NCBI RefSeq assembly: GCF_011064615.1 | Contig: NZ_JAALJH010000052.1 | Location: forward strand, 1-64,000 | Direction: 5' to 3' | DNA length: 64,000 nucleotides | Source: Aquisphaera insulae | Lineage (GTDB): Bacteria > Planctomycetota > Planctomycetia > Isosphaerales > Isosphaeraceae | In this document: positions 8,705 through 17,594 of the stretch, piece by piece | Layout of the letters: every line of letters starts with the position of its first letter | How positions within the stretch are numbered: the first letter of the stretch is position 1 | The notes under the pieces: model-generated | Seen by the model: only the letters and a program-made list of their open reading frames with translations | Databases searched by the model: none | Told to the model about the DNA's origin: nothing | Position numbers and translations under genes: made by a program

Positions 8705-10810
8705 TCAGCGGCGCTGGAGCGGGCCCTCGAGCGGCGGGCTGTCCTCGCCCGCCACGGCGCCGCCCGCCGGCGGGCTCGGCCGGCCGTAGAGCCGCAAGTA
8801 GCGATAATAGACCTCGAGCGTGAGCGCGGCCAGCGTCGTCGCGTAGATCCGGCCGCCGCGCGGCCCGTACAGGCTCTCGTCGGGATCCCAGCTCCCGGCG
8901 GGATGGCCCGAGGCCCGCTGGAGCTTGACGATCCGGTCGCGGATCCGGGCGTTCCAGCGGGTCCAGGACGGCCCGCCATGCTGATACATCGCCAGCGTGC
9001 CGTAGTACCAGTAGTAGTAATTGGAGTCGCCCCGGTCCGAGGGGTGGGAGAGGAGGTGGGATGCGGCCTCGTCGCTGGCGGGGCCCGGGCCGCCGACCCC
9101 GAGGAACTGGCGGCAGACCCACGCCTCGGCCGTCATGGTGGAGGTCACGGGCTCCCAGGGCTGATAGCGGCCCAGGCCGCGGTCGTTGCCGGTCGCGATT
9201 CGGTCCAGCCAGGCGATCACGCCCCGATCGATGTCGGGCAGGTCGGGGACCGCCAGGCCGATCTCCCGGGCCGACTTCAGGGCCATCACGACCCACCCCA
9301 GGATGCTCGTGTCACCGACCGGCGCCCCGGGCGCATACCGCCACGCCAGCCCGTCCTGCGCCCGGGCCCGGACGAGGAACCCGACGGCCCGCTCCGCGGG
9401 GCCACGCAGCCGCTCGTCGAGGCTCAGGGCGTAGGCCTCGCAGAGCGCCAGCGTCGCCATCGCATGGCAGTACATCCCGACCGCCTTGCTCGAGCCCCGG
9501 AGGTCCCCGTCGGGCTTCTGGGCGGAGATCAGGAAGTCGATCCCCTTGCCGATGGTGGTGGCATGCTTCCCGTCCCGGTGCGTGTAGCCGGCTCCCAGGT
9601 AGGTGAGCAGCGCCAGGCCGGTGAGCGCCGTGTCGGCCTCCCAGTAGGCGCATTCCCCGAAGCAGGTCTCGCCGGCGGGGCAGTGGGCCGTGAAGTCGTC
9701 GTCGCCGGCGACGGCGGCCCCGTCGTCGTAGCGGGCCGTGCCGCCGTCCCAGCGGCCGTCGCTGTCCTGGTGGCGGGCGAGCCAGTCGAGCGCGCGCTCG
9801 ACGGCCTGTTCGCTGGCCGGGCTCGCGCCGGCCCGCTCGGCCAGGGCGGATCGATTGGCGTCCAGTCGCGACCGGTAGATCTCGGGGACCGCCGTCAGGC
9901 TCCTCGCCCCGGGGGGGCCCGTGAGGTCCGCCAGCGGAGGGGACTCGTGAGGCGTCGAGGAGCCCGGCATGGCCCGAACGATGGGGATCGGCGCGACCGT
10001 CGCCGGCGTGGTCGTCGTCCGCGTCGGAGGGCCCGCCGGGGGGGCCTCGCGGCCCCGTTCGCCGCGGAGGTCGGCGCGAGGCAGGGCCGACAGGGCCGAC
10101 GAGGGGACCGCGGACCGGCCCGGCGTGGGGCCGGCCTTCAGCTTCTCGACCGCCGGGGCGTACTGGCCGAGGTCCCCTTCGGTCGCCGCGGCCGGAGCCG
10201 CCGACGCGGGACCGGGCTCCGATCGGGCGGGCAGGGATCGGGCCTCGGGGAGCGACCCCGTCGGAGGGATCGCGACGGAAGGGGCGGCCCGGGCCATCGC
10301 GATCGGCGATCGGGGCGCCGGCGTGCTCGGCGCCAGGAGGGGCGCCGGCGGCTCCCTCTGGAGGAGTCCGTCCGCGCGCCCGGGCTGGGGCAGGGCGGTC
10401 GCCAGCGCCAGCGGCTCGAGGGCGAGGTCGGGCGAGCGTGCGGCGACGCCGGAAGTCCCCCTGGGGGCCCCGTCCGCGCCGGGCCGCGGCGCGGCGACGC
10501 CGGCGTTCCCGTCGGCCACGGGGGCGACGCGGATCCGACGGATGTGGCGATCGGCGTCCGCCCCGTCGCGAGCCTTCGAGCCGAGTGCCCGGGAGATCGA
10601 CGGCACGCCGCTGCCGTAGAAGGCCAGCCCCGCATGGGCGGCGATGGAGAGGGCCACGCACTTCCGGAGGGCGCGACGGGATCCCCAGCAGGACCAGACG
10701 AGGAGGCCGAGCACCAGCGTGCCGGCCCCGAGGAGGGCCCATACGCCCAGGTCGGTCCGGGACAGGAGCAAGAAGGTTTCCAGGTCCAGTCCGCCGTCCA
10801 TTCCGCCCAT
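8705..10810 (-). CDS. membrane-anchored prenyltransferase/squalene-oxidase-repeat (alpha/alpha toroid) protein
   Basis: 701 residues. Two membrane helices lie near the N-terminus (about 17-38 and 46-63), followed by a long Ala/Pro/Arg-rich linker (about 65-325) and a C-terminal alpha-toroid domain (about 345-690). The repeats start with LDWLARHQDSDGRW and include DFLISAQKPDGDL and VGFLVRARAQDGLAW, typical of the squalene-cyclase/prenyltransferase repeat superfamily. The DxDD acid motif of true squalene-hopene cyclases is not seen, so it is unlikely to cyclise squalene. The ATG at 10810 is supported by GAAGGAG 5 nt upstream. In planctomycetes such proteins commonly sit beside ExbB and TPR genes, as here; that points to an envelope-linked structural or sensing role (inference). 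Confidence 0.8.
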   Translation of the reverse strand: MGGMDGGLDLETFLLLSRTDLGVWALLGAGTLVLGLLVWSCWGSRRALRKCVALSIAAHAGLAFYGSGVPSISRALGSKARDGADADRHIRRIRVAPVADGNAGVAAPRPGADGAPRGTSGVAARSPDLALEPLALATALPQPGRADGLLQREPPAPLLAPSTPAPRSPIAMARAAPSVAIPPTGSLPEARSLPARSEPGPASAAPAAATEGDLGQYAPAVEKLKAGPTPGRSAVPSSALSALPRADLRGERGREAPPAGPPTRTTTTPATVAPIPIVRAMPGSSTPHESPPLADLTGPPGARSLTAVPEIYRSRLDANRSALAERAGASPASEQAVERALDWLARHQDSDGRWDGGTARYDDGAAVAGDDDFTAHCPAGETCFGECAYWEADTALTGLALLTYLGAGYTHRDGKHATTIGKGIDFLISAQKPDGDLRGSSKAVGMYCHAMATLALCEAYALSLDERLRGPAERAVGFLVRARAQDGLAWRYAPGAPVGDTSILGWVVMALKSAREIGLAVPDLPDIDRGVIAWLDRIATGNDRGLGRYQPWEPVTSTMTAEAWVCRQFLGVGGPGPASDEAASHLLSHPSDRGDSNYYYWYYGTLAMYQHGGPSWTRWNARIRDRIVKLQRASGHPAGSWDPDESLYGPRGGRIYATTLAALTLEVYYRYLRLYGRPSPPAGGAVAGEDSPPLEGPLQRR

Positions 10811-10903
10811 GACACTCCTTCGGATGATCGCCGGGGTGTCGCCCCGGCGACCCATCATAGCCCGTCCCACCGACCGGCCGCGAGTCGACCGGCGGGGCGG
10901 CGA

Positions 10904-11875
10904 TCAGAATCCGATCTCGTGGTCCGCGCCCGGTCGCCGCGAGGGCTCCGCCGGCCGGCGACGCTCCGCGGGAGCCTGGTGGGGAGGATGTGCGCCCGGC
11001 GACGGGCCGGCGTGACCGGAGTGGGCCCCGAACGACCGGGTCCCCGACGGCTCGACCGTCAGGAGCGGGGAGACCGCGGGCTTGGCCATCGCGATCGCGT
11101 CGATCGTCTCCGCCCCGAGCCGGTCGAGGGCGCCGGCGAGCCGTTCGATCCGGCCGACCAGGGCATCGTAGGCGACCAGGGCGAGCGTCGCCACGGCCAC
11201 GCCCAGGGTCAGCGGCGTCAGGGCCGAGGCGAGCGCCGTGCCCAGCGAGCCGGACGAGCCGTCGATCGGCCGGCTCGCCAGGACTCGCCCGATCGCCATG
11301 AGCGAGCCCAGCAGCCCGAGCAGCGGCGCCAGCGCGGCGATCCGTCGGAGGGTGCCTACGTTCCGCCTCAGGCGGTCCGCCTCGACCCGATGCGCGATGA
11401 CCACCGCGCGCTCGAGATCGGCGGCGGGGCGTCCCCACCGCCGGACCGCGGCGAGGGCGACCCGCGCGGCGGGGCTCGGGTTCATCTCGCAATAATCGAG
11501 CGCCTTGCCGCCGTCGAGCTTCCCCTCGTGGAGCCTGTCCAGGAACCGGGCCGCGAAATCGGCCGGGATGACCCGCCGCCGCCGGAGTCGGAAGAGCCCC
11601 TCCGCGAGGACCCAGACGCCGAGCACCGCCGCGGCCGCGAGGCCCCCCCACGTCATCCGCTCGCCGGGGGGCGTGCGGCGATACCAGGTCGCCGCGTCGA
11701 TGAACGTCCGGGCCGCCAGCCGGGTCAGGGCCGATGTGTCGAGCAGCTCCGACGCCGCCCGCGGCGTGTCCGCCTCGTCCGCCCTGGCGGCGGCTCCCAC
11801 GGCCGCGGAGGCGAGCAAGCCGGCGAGCACCGCGACCATTCGGAGGCATCGATTCGAGGCGGCCTGTGATCGCAT
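10904..11875 (-). CDS. MotA/TolQ/ExbB-family proton channel protein
   Basis: 323 residues with a cleavable-looking signal (about 1-33, ending in ARADEAD). One helix follows at about 77-97 (WGGLAAAAVLGVWVLAEGL), then a cytoplasmic loop with DYCEMNPSPAARVALAA, and two helices (LAPLLGLLGSLMAIGRVLA and ALTPLTLGVAVATLALVA) that match the TolQ/ExbB core. The last ~40 residues are a His/Pro/Arg-rich tail. ExbB-type proteins normally work with an ExbD/TolR partner; none is encoded next to it. The start ATG at 11875 has GGAAGGAA upstream. It lies between the TPR protein (52 nt upstream) and the toroid protein, so the three genes look like one operon. Confidence 0.85.
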   Translation of the reverse strand: MRSQAASNRCLRMVAVLAGLLASAAVGAAARADEADTPRAASELLDTSALTRLAARTFIDAATWYRRTPPGERMTWGGLAAAAVLGVWVLAEGLFRLRRRRVIPADFAARFLDRLHEGKLDGGKALDYCEMNPSPAARVALAAVRRWGRPAADLERAVVIAHRVEADRLRRNVGTLRRIAALAPLLGLLGSLMAIGRVLASRPIDGSSGSLGTALASALTPLTLGVAVATLALVAYDALVGRIERLAGALDRLGAETIDAIAMAKPAVSPLLTVEPSGTRSFGAHSGHAGPSPGAHPPHQAPAERRRPAEPSRRPGADHEIGF

Positions 11876-11927
11876 GGTCGGGTTCCTTCCCAGGGGGGAT
11901 CGTTCCGTGAACGGGAATGGCCTCGGC

Positions 11928-14900
11928 TCAGGGGACCCGGGCCGCGGGTTTCGGGCCGGGCGCGCCGTGCTGCCGGCGCATGACCTCCAGCCGAGTCCTC
12001 GCCTCGGGGAGGTGGGGATCGTCCTTGAACCGCGGCGAGGTGCAGAGCCGGTCATAGGTCTCGGCCGCGTCCGCCCACTGGGAGAGTCGCTCGTGGACCT
12101 TCCCGGCCTCGAGGAGCGCGGCGGCCTCCCAGCGCGGGGCGTCGTAGAGCGCGTCGACCTTGAGGAACTCCGAGAGTGCCTCCCGGAAGCGGTCCTGGTG
12201 GAAGTAGGTCTCGCCGCGGAGCAGCAGGGCCTGGGCGGCGAGGTCGCTCCCCTTGCGGCCGGCGATGACGGACTGGAAGGCGGCACGGGCATCGTCCGGC
12301 CGGCCCATGCCCAGGAGGGCGCGGCCACGAGCCAGGTCGAGCTCCGCGACGGCCGGGTCGTCGGCCGGCAGCTCCTTCCTCAGGGCCTCGGCGCGGGTGA
12401 GGGCCTCGTTCCATCGCTTGACGCCCACGAGCGCCTGGACGTGCCGCTCGCGGACGAGCCGGGTGAATCCCTCGGCGGCGGCGGCGGGCGCGGCGGGCGA
12501 CCGCTCGAGTGCATCGAGCGCGGCCTCCGCGGCCTCGGCACGACCCAGCCTCAGGTCCGCCTCGGCGCCGAGCAGCCTGGCCTCTCGGGCCCGCGGGTGG
12601 TTCGAATAGTCGCGGACGAACCGCCCCGCCGTCGCCGAGACCCCGGCCCAGTCGTCGAGCTCGGCCTGCGTCCGCGCCTTGCGGTAGAGCATCAGGGGGA
12701 GGAAGCGGGCCGCGGCGGGCGTCGCCGGCGTCGAGGATGTGGCCGTCGGCTCGGTCGCGGCCATCGCCGGCTCGAGGATCTCGAGCACCCGGCGAGGCTG
12801 CCCGGCCTCGCTCGCCGACTCGGCGAGGTTGAACCGGGCCTCCAGCGCCCGCGGGCTCTTCGGGTGCTCCTTCAGCAGGCGTTCGAAGGCCGCGTCCGCC
12901 TGGGGCAGCTTGTGGGCGTCCACGAGTGCCCAGCCGAGCTCGGCGAGGAGGTTGTCCGTCGCCTCGCCGGTCGCCTCGACCTTCGGCCCGTCCGGCCTGG
13001 CCGCGAGGATGGCCACGTACAGGTCCGCCGCCTCTTGCGGGTGCGCCGACGAGGCCAGCAGCCTGGCCCGACCGAGGTCCGCGCGAGACCGTTCCGGCGA
13101 TTTCGGATACTGCTCCGCCAGCGACCGATAGGCGGCGATCGCCGGATCGGCCTGGCCCGAGGCGGCGAGGGTCGCCGCCAGGTCGAGGGCCGCGGCCGGT
13201 GCGGCCGGGTCCTGCGCCGAGTCCTTGAGGTAGGCGGCGAAGGCCGGAGCCGCCTCGGCCGGCTTGCCGAGCTTCCAGAGGCTGCGGGCGAGACCCAGCC
13301 GCGCCCTCCCCCGGATCGCCGGATCGAGCTCCCCAACAGCCTGCGCCCCGGACTTCGTCGGCTCGTCGTCGAGGACCTGCCGGAAGATCTCCGCGGCGCG
13401 GGCCTCGTGGCCCGCGTCGAATTCGGCCTCGGCCAGCCGGAGCCGGGTCGGCAGGAGGCTCTTGCTGCGCGGGAACCGTGCCGCCAGGACGCCCAGCGTC
13501 TTCTCCGCCTCGTCCAGCTTACCGGTCGAGGCCCATGCGGCGGCGAGATGCGCGAGGGCCGCGTCGGCGACGTCTCCGTCCGGCTTCGCCTTCAGGTAAG
13601 CCTGGAGCGGGCCGATGGCCTGCTCGGGCCTCCGATTCTCGATGTGCTCCTGGCCGATCAGGAACTGGGCCTCGGCCGCGAGCGGCGTCGCGGGGGCCTC
13701 GGCCAGGCCGGCGAGCAGGGCGGCCGCCTTCTCGGGCCGCTTCGACTCGCGATAGGCTCGCGCCAGGTCGAACCGGGCGGAGGCGACGGGGCCCCGGGGC
13801 GTCTTGCCGTCATCGCCGGCCTCGACGATCGGCTCGAGGATCCGGATCGCCTCGTCCGGGCGGTTGGAATTGAGCTGGGCCCTGGCCTCGATGAGGCGGA
13901 CCTCCCGACGCATCGGGCTGTCCTTGAATCGCCCGTCGAAGGACCGAGCCAGGCGGATCGCCTCGGCATGATCTCCGGCGTCCTCGGCGAGGCGGGCGGC
14001 GCGCGCGAGGGCGTCGTCCGACCAGGTGTCGGCAGGTTCGAGCTCTCCGACCTTCAGGAAGCGACGCCTCGCCTCCTCGGTGCGCTTCAACGCGACGAGC
14101 GCCTCGCCCGACCGGAAGAGGAGCGCGGGAGCGAGCGTCGACTGCGGGAACTTCTCGATCGCGGAGTCCAGGATCGGGATGGCGTCGGTCGCCTGATTTC
14201 GCTTCAGGAGCGAGGTGGCCAGGGCGAGGGCCGCGCGGGGCGCCAGCGGCTCGCCCGCGTCCCGGACGAGGGGGCGAAGCAGCGCATCGGCCTCGTCGGC
14301 CCGGTCCGACTCCACGAGCTCCTCGGCGCGGAGCAGGTCTGCCTCGGGCTTCAGGACGCTCTTCGGCGCGGCGAGGGCGAGCCGCTCCAGCGACTTCACG
14401 GCGTCGGCATGCCTCCCCGCGGCCGCCTGGGCCCTGGCCATCTGGAAGTAGGCCCGGTCGGTCCAGTCCGCCCTCCCCTGTCCGGCCAGGGCGGTGAACG
14501 TCTTCACCGCGGCATCGGTCTCGCCGAGCCCGGCGAGGGCACGGCCCAGGCCATAGCGGGCGCGATCGGCGAGCGACCCGCCGGGGAAGAGGGCGAGGGA
14601 CCGCTCGTAGGCCTCGCGGGCCGGCTTGAGGTCTCCGAGTGCAAGCCGGACGTCTCCCAGGTAGGTCCAGGCGGTCTCCAGGTTGGTATGCTTGTTCGGA
14701 TCGGCCACGAAGGTCTCGAGCGCGGAACGGGCCCCTGGGAGGTCGCCGAGCATGTAACCGAGCTCGCCCAGCCGATACCAGGCCGTCCGCGCCCGGGGGT
14801 GATCCGGCGCCGCGTCGAGGAATTGCCGGAATCCCTGGCGGGCTTCCTTGTACCGCCCCTGGAAGAGCCGGGCGCTGGCCAGCCCGAACCGCGCGTCATC

Positions 14901-15197
14901 CGCGTCCGAGCGGATGGGCTTCGAATCGAGGAATTTCTGATATTCCTCGGCCGCAAGGTCGAACTTGCGCTGCCGGAAGAGCCCATGAGCGAACGCCAGC
15001 TCTTCCGGGATCGGCCGGCCCGACGGGCTGGCGGACCTCGGCTGAGACTCCTGGGCCAGGGCGGGAATCGCCACCAGGCCGAGCGTCGCCACGAACATCA
15101 GCAGCAGGTTGCGATGTCCGCGGTCCCTCGCCGACGGTCGATGCGGCGATCGGTCGAGCTCGACGGCGGATTCGGATCTCGAAGCAGGGGACCGCAT
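11928..15197 (-). CDS. large secreted tetratricopeptide-repeat protein
   Basis: 1,089 residues. After a basic N-terminus comes a hydrophobic export signal (NLLLMFVATLGLVAIPALA), then almost the whole length is TPR-like helical repeats, e.g. AEEYQKFLDSKP, AREAYERSLALFPGGSLADRA and AYRSLAEQYPKSPERSRA. Residues such as W-LG-Y-A-F-A-P repeat at about 34-36 residue spacing. TPR superhelices bind partner proteins; here the export signal places it in the periplasm, where it may scaffold the ExbB/toroid assembly (inference from the operon). The ATG at 15197 was chosen; a TTG at 15200 lies directly before it. An AAGGAGGGAGAG tract sits upstream. The last residues are Lys/Ala/Pro-rich. Confidence 0.85.
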   Translation of the reverse strand: MRSPASRSESAVELDRSPHRPSARDRGHRNLLLMFVATLGLVAIPALAQESQPRSASPSGRPIPEELAFAHGLFRQRKFDLAAEEYQKFLDSKPIRSDADDARFGLASARLFQGRYKEARQGFRQFLDAAPDHPRARTAWYRLGELGYMLGDLPGARSALETFVADPNKHTNLETAWTYLGDVRLALGDLKPAREAYERSLALFPGGSLADRARYGLGRALAGLGETDAAVKTFTALAGQGRADWTDRAYFQMARAQAAAGRHADAVKSLERLALAAPKSVLKPEADLLRAEELVESDRADEADALLRPLVRDAGEPLAPRAALALATSLLKRNQATDAIPILDSAIEKFPQSTLAPALLFRSGEALVALKRTEEARRRFLKVGELEPADTWSDDALARAARLAEDAGDHAEAIRLARSFDGRFKDSPMRREVRLIEARAQLNSNRPDEAIRILEPIVEAGDDGKTPRGPVASARFDLARAYRESKRPEKAAALLAGLAEAPATPLAAEAQFLIGQEHIENRRPEQAIGPLQAYLKAKPDGDVADAALAHLAAAWASTGKLDEAEKTLGVLAARFPRSKSLLPTRLRLAEAEFDAGHEARAAEIFRQVLDDEPTKSGAQAVGELDPAIRGRARLGLARSLWKLGKPAEAAPAFAAYLKDSAQDPAAPAAALDLAATLAASGQADPAIAAYRSLAEQYPKSPERSRADLGRARLLASSAHPQEAADLYVAILAARPDGPKVEATGEATDNLLAELGWALVDAHKLPQADAAFERLLKEHPKSPRALEARFNLAESASEAGQPRRVLEILEPAMAATEPTATSSTPATPAAARFLPLMLYRKARTQAELDDWAGVSATAGRFVRDYSNHPRAREARLLGAEADLRLGRAEAAEAALDALERSPAAPAAAAEGFTRLVRERHVQALVGVKRWNEALTRAEALRKELPADDPAVAELDLARGRALLGMGRPDDARAAFQSVIAGRKGSDLAAQALLLRGETYFHQDRFREALSEFLKVDALYDAPRWEAAALLEAGKVHERLSQWADAAETYDRLCTSPRFKDDPHLPEARTRLEVMRRQHGAPGPKPAARVP

Positions 15198-15763
15198 CAA
15201 GGTCGGACTCTCCCTCCTTGCTGGGCTCTCGCCGACGCTCCTTCCTCTCGATTTCGTACCGGATGGCAGGAAGAATTGAGAGAATGTGCCCCCCTTGCTC
15301 CATTTTCCGGGGGTACATCGGATCCGACCGAGACCCTCGGTCTCGGGCCCACTCCCTTATAGCCTCGGATGCTCCGAATCCTCAAGAGGAGGGACGACAG
15401 GGCCGCGTGAAGACTCGCCGACTCGGCTCGATTTCGAACCCCGTATCGCAGCCTCGCAAGGCCGCGTCGCGGAATTGCGTTCCAAGCCGGGCTTCCCCCT
15501 GACAGTTCGCTCGCAATCTCGGTAAAATCGCTAATGTCTGCGAAACCACCCAGGTTCCACCCGCCCGCCTTTTTTCCCTCCTCAGACCTGAGTTCACGCT
15601 GGACTTGAACTTCGGCTCGATTTATTCTACTAAAAACCCGCAAAGTCCCCAGTCTTTGTGGTTGTCTGGGCCGGTGGCCCGGAATATACCACAAACGGTC
15701 CGCCCTCGTGTGGCGGCACCGAGTCAGTTGTGAGACTTCGTTGCAACAATGGAGAAAGCTCCC
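15198..15763. other. long divergent intergenic region
   Basis: About 565 nt separate the minus-strand TPR operon from the plus-strand Pro-Val-Ala repeat gene. The stretch from about 15510 to 15660 is A/T-richer than the surroundings and contains poly-pyrimidine and TTTATTCTACTAAAAA-like runs, as expected for promoters in both directions. No coding region, RNA fold or repeat that I could support was found. Confidence 0.4.
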
Positions 15764-16582
15764 ATGATGGCCTCTCGGGTACTCGGTGCGGCTGCCGCGG
15801 CGCTGGTCGCCGGCTCGGCGTTCGCACAAGCCCCATCCAAGCAGTTGCCGGCGCCGCAGGCCCCGGCCAAGGTCGCGCCGGTCGCCGTCGCGCCGGTCGC
15901 TCAGGCCCCGGCCGTTCCGACGAAGGTCGCGCCGGTCGCCCAGGCCCCGGCCGTTCCGACCAAGGTCGCGCCGGTCGCCGTCGCGCCGGTCGCCCAGGCC
16001 CCGGCCGTTCCGACCAAGGTCGCGCCGATCGCGGTGGCCCCGGCCACGCAGTCGCCGGCCGTGCCGACGAAGGTCGCGCCGATCGCGGTGGCGCCCGCCA
16101 CGCAGTCGCCGGCCGTGCCGACGAAGGTCGCGCCCATCGCCGTCGCTCCTGCGGTCCCGACGAAGGTCGCGCCGATCGCGGTGGCCCCGGCCACGCAGTC
16201 GCCGGCCGTGCCGACGAAGGTCGCCCCGGTTGCCGTCGCGCCGGTCGCCCAGGCCCCGGCCGTGCCGACGAAGGTCGCGCCGGTCGCGGTGGCCCCTGCG
16301 GTCCCGACGAAGGTCGCCCCGGTCGCTCAGGCCCCGGCCGTTCCGACGAAGGTCGCCCCGGTGCTTCAGTCCGCCCCGGTGCTTCCCGGCAAGGCCGCCC
16401 CGGCTGCCTCGGCTCCGGTAACGACCGAGGCTCCTCCGGCTCCCGCCCCGGCTGCTCCTCCGGTCCCGAGCATCCCCGCGGCGCCTGCCGCCCCGGCGGT
16501 CCCGAGCATCGCCCCTCCGGCCGTGCCTTCGCCCGCTCCGCCGATCCCCAAGCCCGCCTCGTTCAGCGTCAAGAAGGCCTGA
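15764..16582 (+). CDS. secreted Pro-Val-Ala-rich repeat protein
   Basis: 272 residues. A short signal peptide (MMASRVLG to GSAFA) is followed by QAP. Residues ~25-205 consist of near-perfect repeats of the unit AVPTKVAPVAVAP, alternating with AVPTKVAPIAVAPATQSP. The last ~65 residues are Pro/Ala-rich and end in SFSVKKA. No catalytic or folded domain is recognised; such sequences form extended linkers or wall-associated spacers (inference). The ATG at 15764 is supported by GGAG at 15751-15754; an in-frame ATG at 15749 would add five residues. A strong terminator follows at 16621. The repeats are also repeats at the DNA level, so copy number may vary between strains. Confidence 0.7.
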   Translation: MMASRVLGAAAAALVAGSAFAQAPSKQLPAPQAPAKVAPVAVAPVAQAPAVPTKVAPVAQAPAVPTKVAPVAVAPVAQAPAVPTKVAPIAVAPATQSPAVPTKVAPIAVAPATQSPAVPTKVAPIAVAPAVPTKVAPIAVAPATQSPAVPTKVAPVAVAPVAQAPAVPTKVAPVAVAPAVPTKVAPVAQAPAVPTKVAPVLQSAPVLPGKAAPAASAPVTTEAPPAPAPAAPPVPSIPAAPAAPAVPSIAPPAVPSPAPPIPKPASFSVKKA

Positions 16583-16620
16583 GCGACGGCTGTCCCGGTC
16601 CTGGTATCCTTCCAAACTGT

Positions 16621-16647
16621 CCCCGGCCTGCATCAGGCCGGGGTTTT
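16621..16647 (+). terminator. Rho-independent terminator after the repeat protein
   Basis: A perfect 10-bp stem (16621-16630 with 16634-16643) with a 3-nt loop is followed by TTTT at 16644-16647. It lies 39 nt behind the stop of the repeat protein gene and reads on the plus strand. Confidence 0.85.
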
Positions 16648-16706
16648 CATTGCGCCTCGGCTGGAAATGAAGAACGCCGGGCGTGCCGCGAGGATGAGCG
16701 AAGAGC

Positions 16707-16742
16707 AAAGAAGAAAGCCTCCCGGATGGCACTCCGGGAGGC
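16707..16742 (-). terminator. Rho-independent terminator after the glutathione peroxidase gene
   Basis: A 10-bp perfect stem (16717-16726 with 16733-16742, GCCTCCCGGA arms) with a 6-nt loop is followed, on the minus strand, by TTTCTTCTTT. It starts 32 nt behind the peroxidase stop codon. Confidence 0.7.
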
Positions 16743-16774
16743 ATGCAGGAGGCGTCATCATCGTCCCGGGCGGG

Positions 16775-17374
16775 TCATTTCTCGCTCAGGGACTTCTCGA
16801 TCGCGGCCGTCAACTCGGGAGAGTCGGGCTTGTCCTTGGGCAAGAACCGGCCGATGACCTCGCCCTTGCGGTCGACCAGGAACTTTGTGAAATTCCAGGG
16901 GATGTCGCCGGAGAACTTCGGGTCCGTGGCGTGGCCCGTCAGGAACGCGTAGAGGGGATGGATCTCCTTCCCCTTGACGACGATCTTCGAGAAGAGCGGG
17001 AAGCTGACCTTGTACTTCGCGGAGCAGAACTGCTTGATCTGCTCGTTCGTCCCCGGCTCCTGGGTTCCGAACTCGTTGGCCGGGAAGGCCAGGACCTCGA
17101 ACCCCTGATCCTTGTACTTCTCATAGATCGCTTCGAGCTGGGCGTACTGCGGGGTGTATCCGCACTGGCTGGCGGTGTTGACGATCAGGCAGACCTTGCC
17201 CTTGAATTTGGACAGGGGGACGTCCTTGCCATCGATGTCCTTGACGGTGAAGCCGAGGACCGATGCGGGCTCCTTTGAGGGGGTTTGGGCGAGGCTGCTG
17301 AATGAGGGCAGGGCCGCGGTCAGGAGTGCGGCCGCGGCGGCCGGCGCGACCAGGGAGGCGATGCGGTCAAGCAC
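16775..17374 (-). CDS. glutathione peroxidase family protein, Cys type
   Basis: 199 residues. A hydrophobic N-terminus (about 5-28, ending LAQ) suggests export. The peroxidase fold follows: IVNTASQCGYT with the peroxidatic Cys at residue 71 (selenocysteine position in animal enzymes), FPANEFGTQEPG (the family usually has FPCNQF), and PWNFTKFLVDR supplying the Trp/Asn of the catalytic tetrad. It reduces hydroperoxides, in bacteria usually with thioredoxin rather than glutathione. The GTG at 17374 has AGGA 9 nt upstream; the next in-frame start further up is in an arginine-rich stretch and is unlikely. It is transcribed away from the ThiE fusion gene. Confidence 0.9.
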   Translation of the reverse strand: MLDRIASLVAPAAAAALLTAALPSFSSLAQTPSKEPASVLGFTVKDIDGKDVPLSKFKGKVCLIVNTASQCGYTPQYAQLEAIYEKYKDQGFEVLAFPANEFGTQEPGTNEQIKQFCSAKYKVSFPLFSKIVVKGKEIHPLYAFLTGHATDPKFSGDIPWNFTKFLVDRKGEVIGRFLPKDKPDSPELTAAIEKSLSEK

Positions 17375-17594
17375 GATGACGAGTCCTATGGGGCCATGAC
17401 GAGGGGATCCGGGCGGGGTGTCGGCACGTCGAGCCAATCGGTGCGGCGGGCGGACGGAAGGCAGGAGATGTCGCCGCGTGAGTGCGGCAAACCGTATCGG
17501 CCTGAAGTTCATCTTGCAGAGCGATTCTCGGAATTTCAAGTGTTCCGGCCGGCATCGACCGCGGTCGGGTCGGATCGACGCGGGGGCGCCTACC

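Noticed and set aside
8705..10810. Squalene-hopene cyclase
   Set aside because: The toroid repeats are present but the catalytic DxDD motif is not, and the N-terminal membrane and linker region is unlike the enzyme.
15850..16360. Short tandem repeats that could suggest a CRISPR array or satellite
   Set aside because: Units encode Pro-Val-Ala repeats in one frame; there are no spacers.
17375..17594. TPP riboswitch in front of the ThiE fusion
   Set aside because: No CTGAGA or ACCTGA-type core elements are present.
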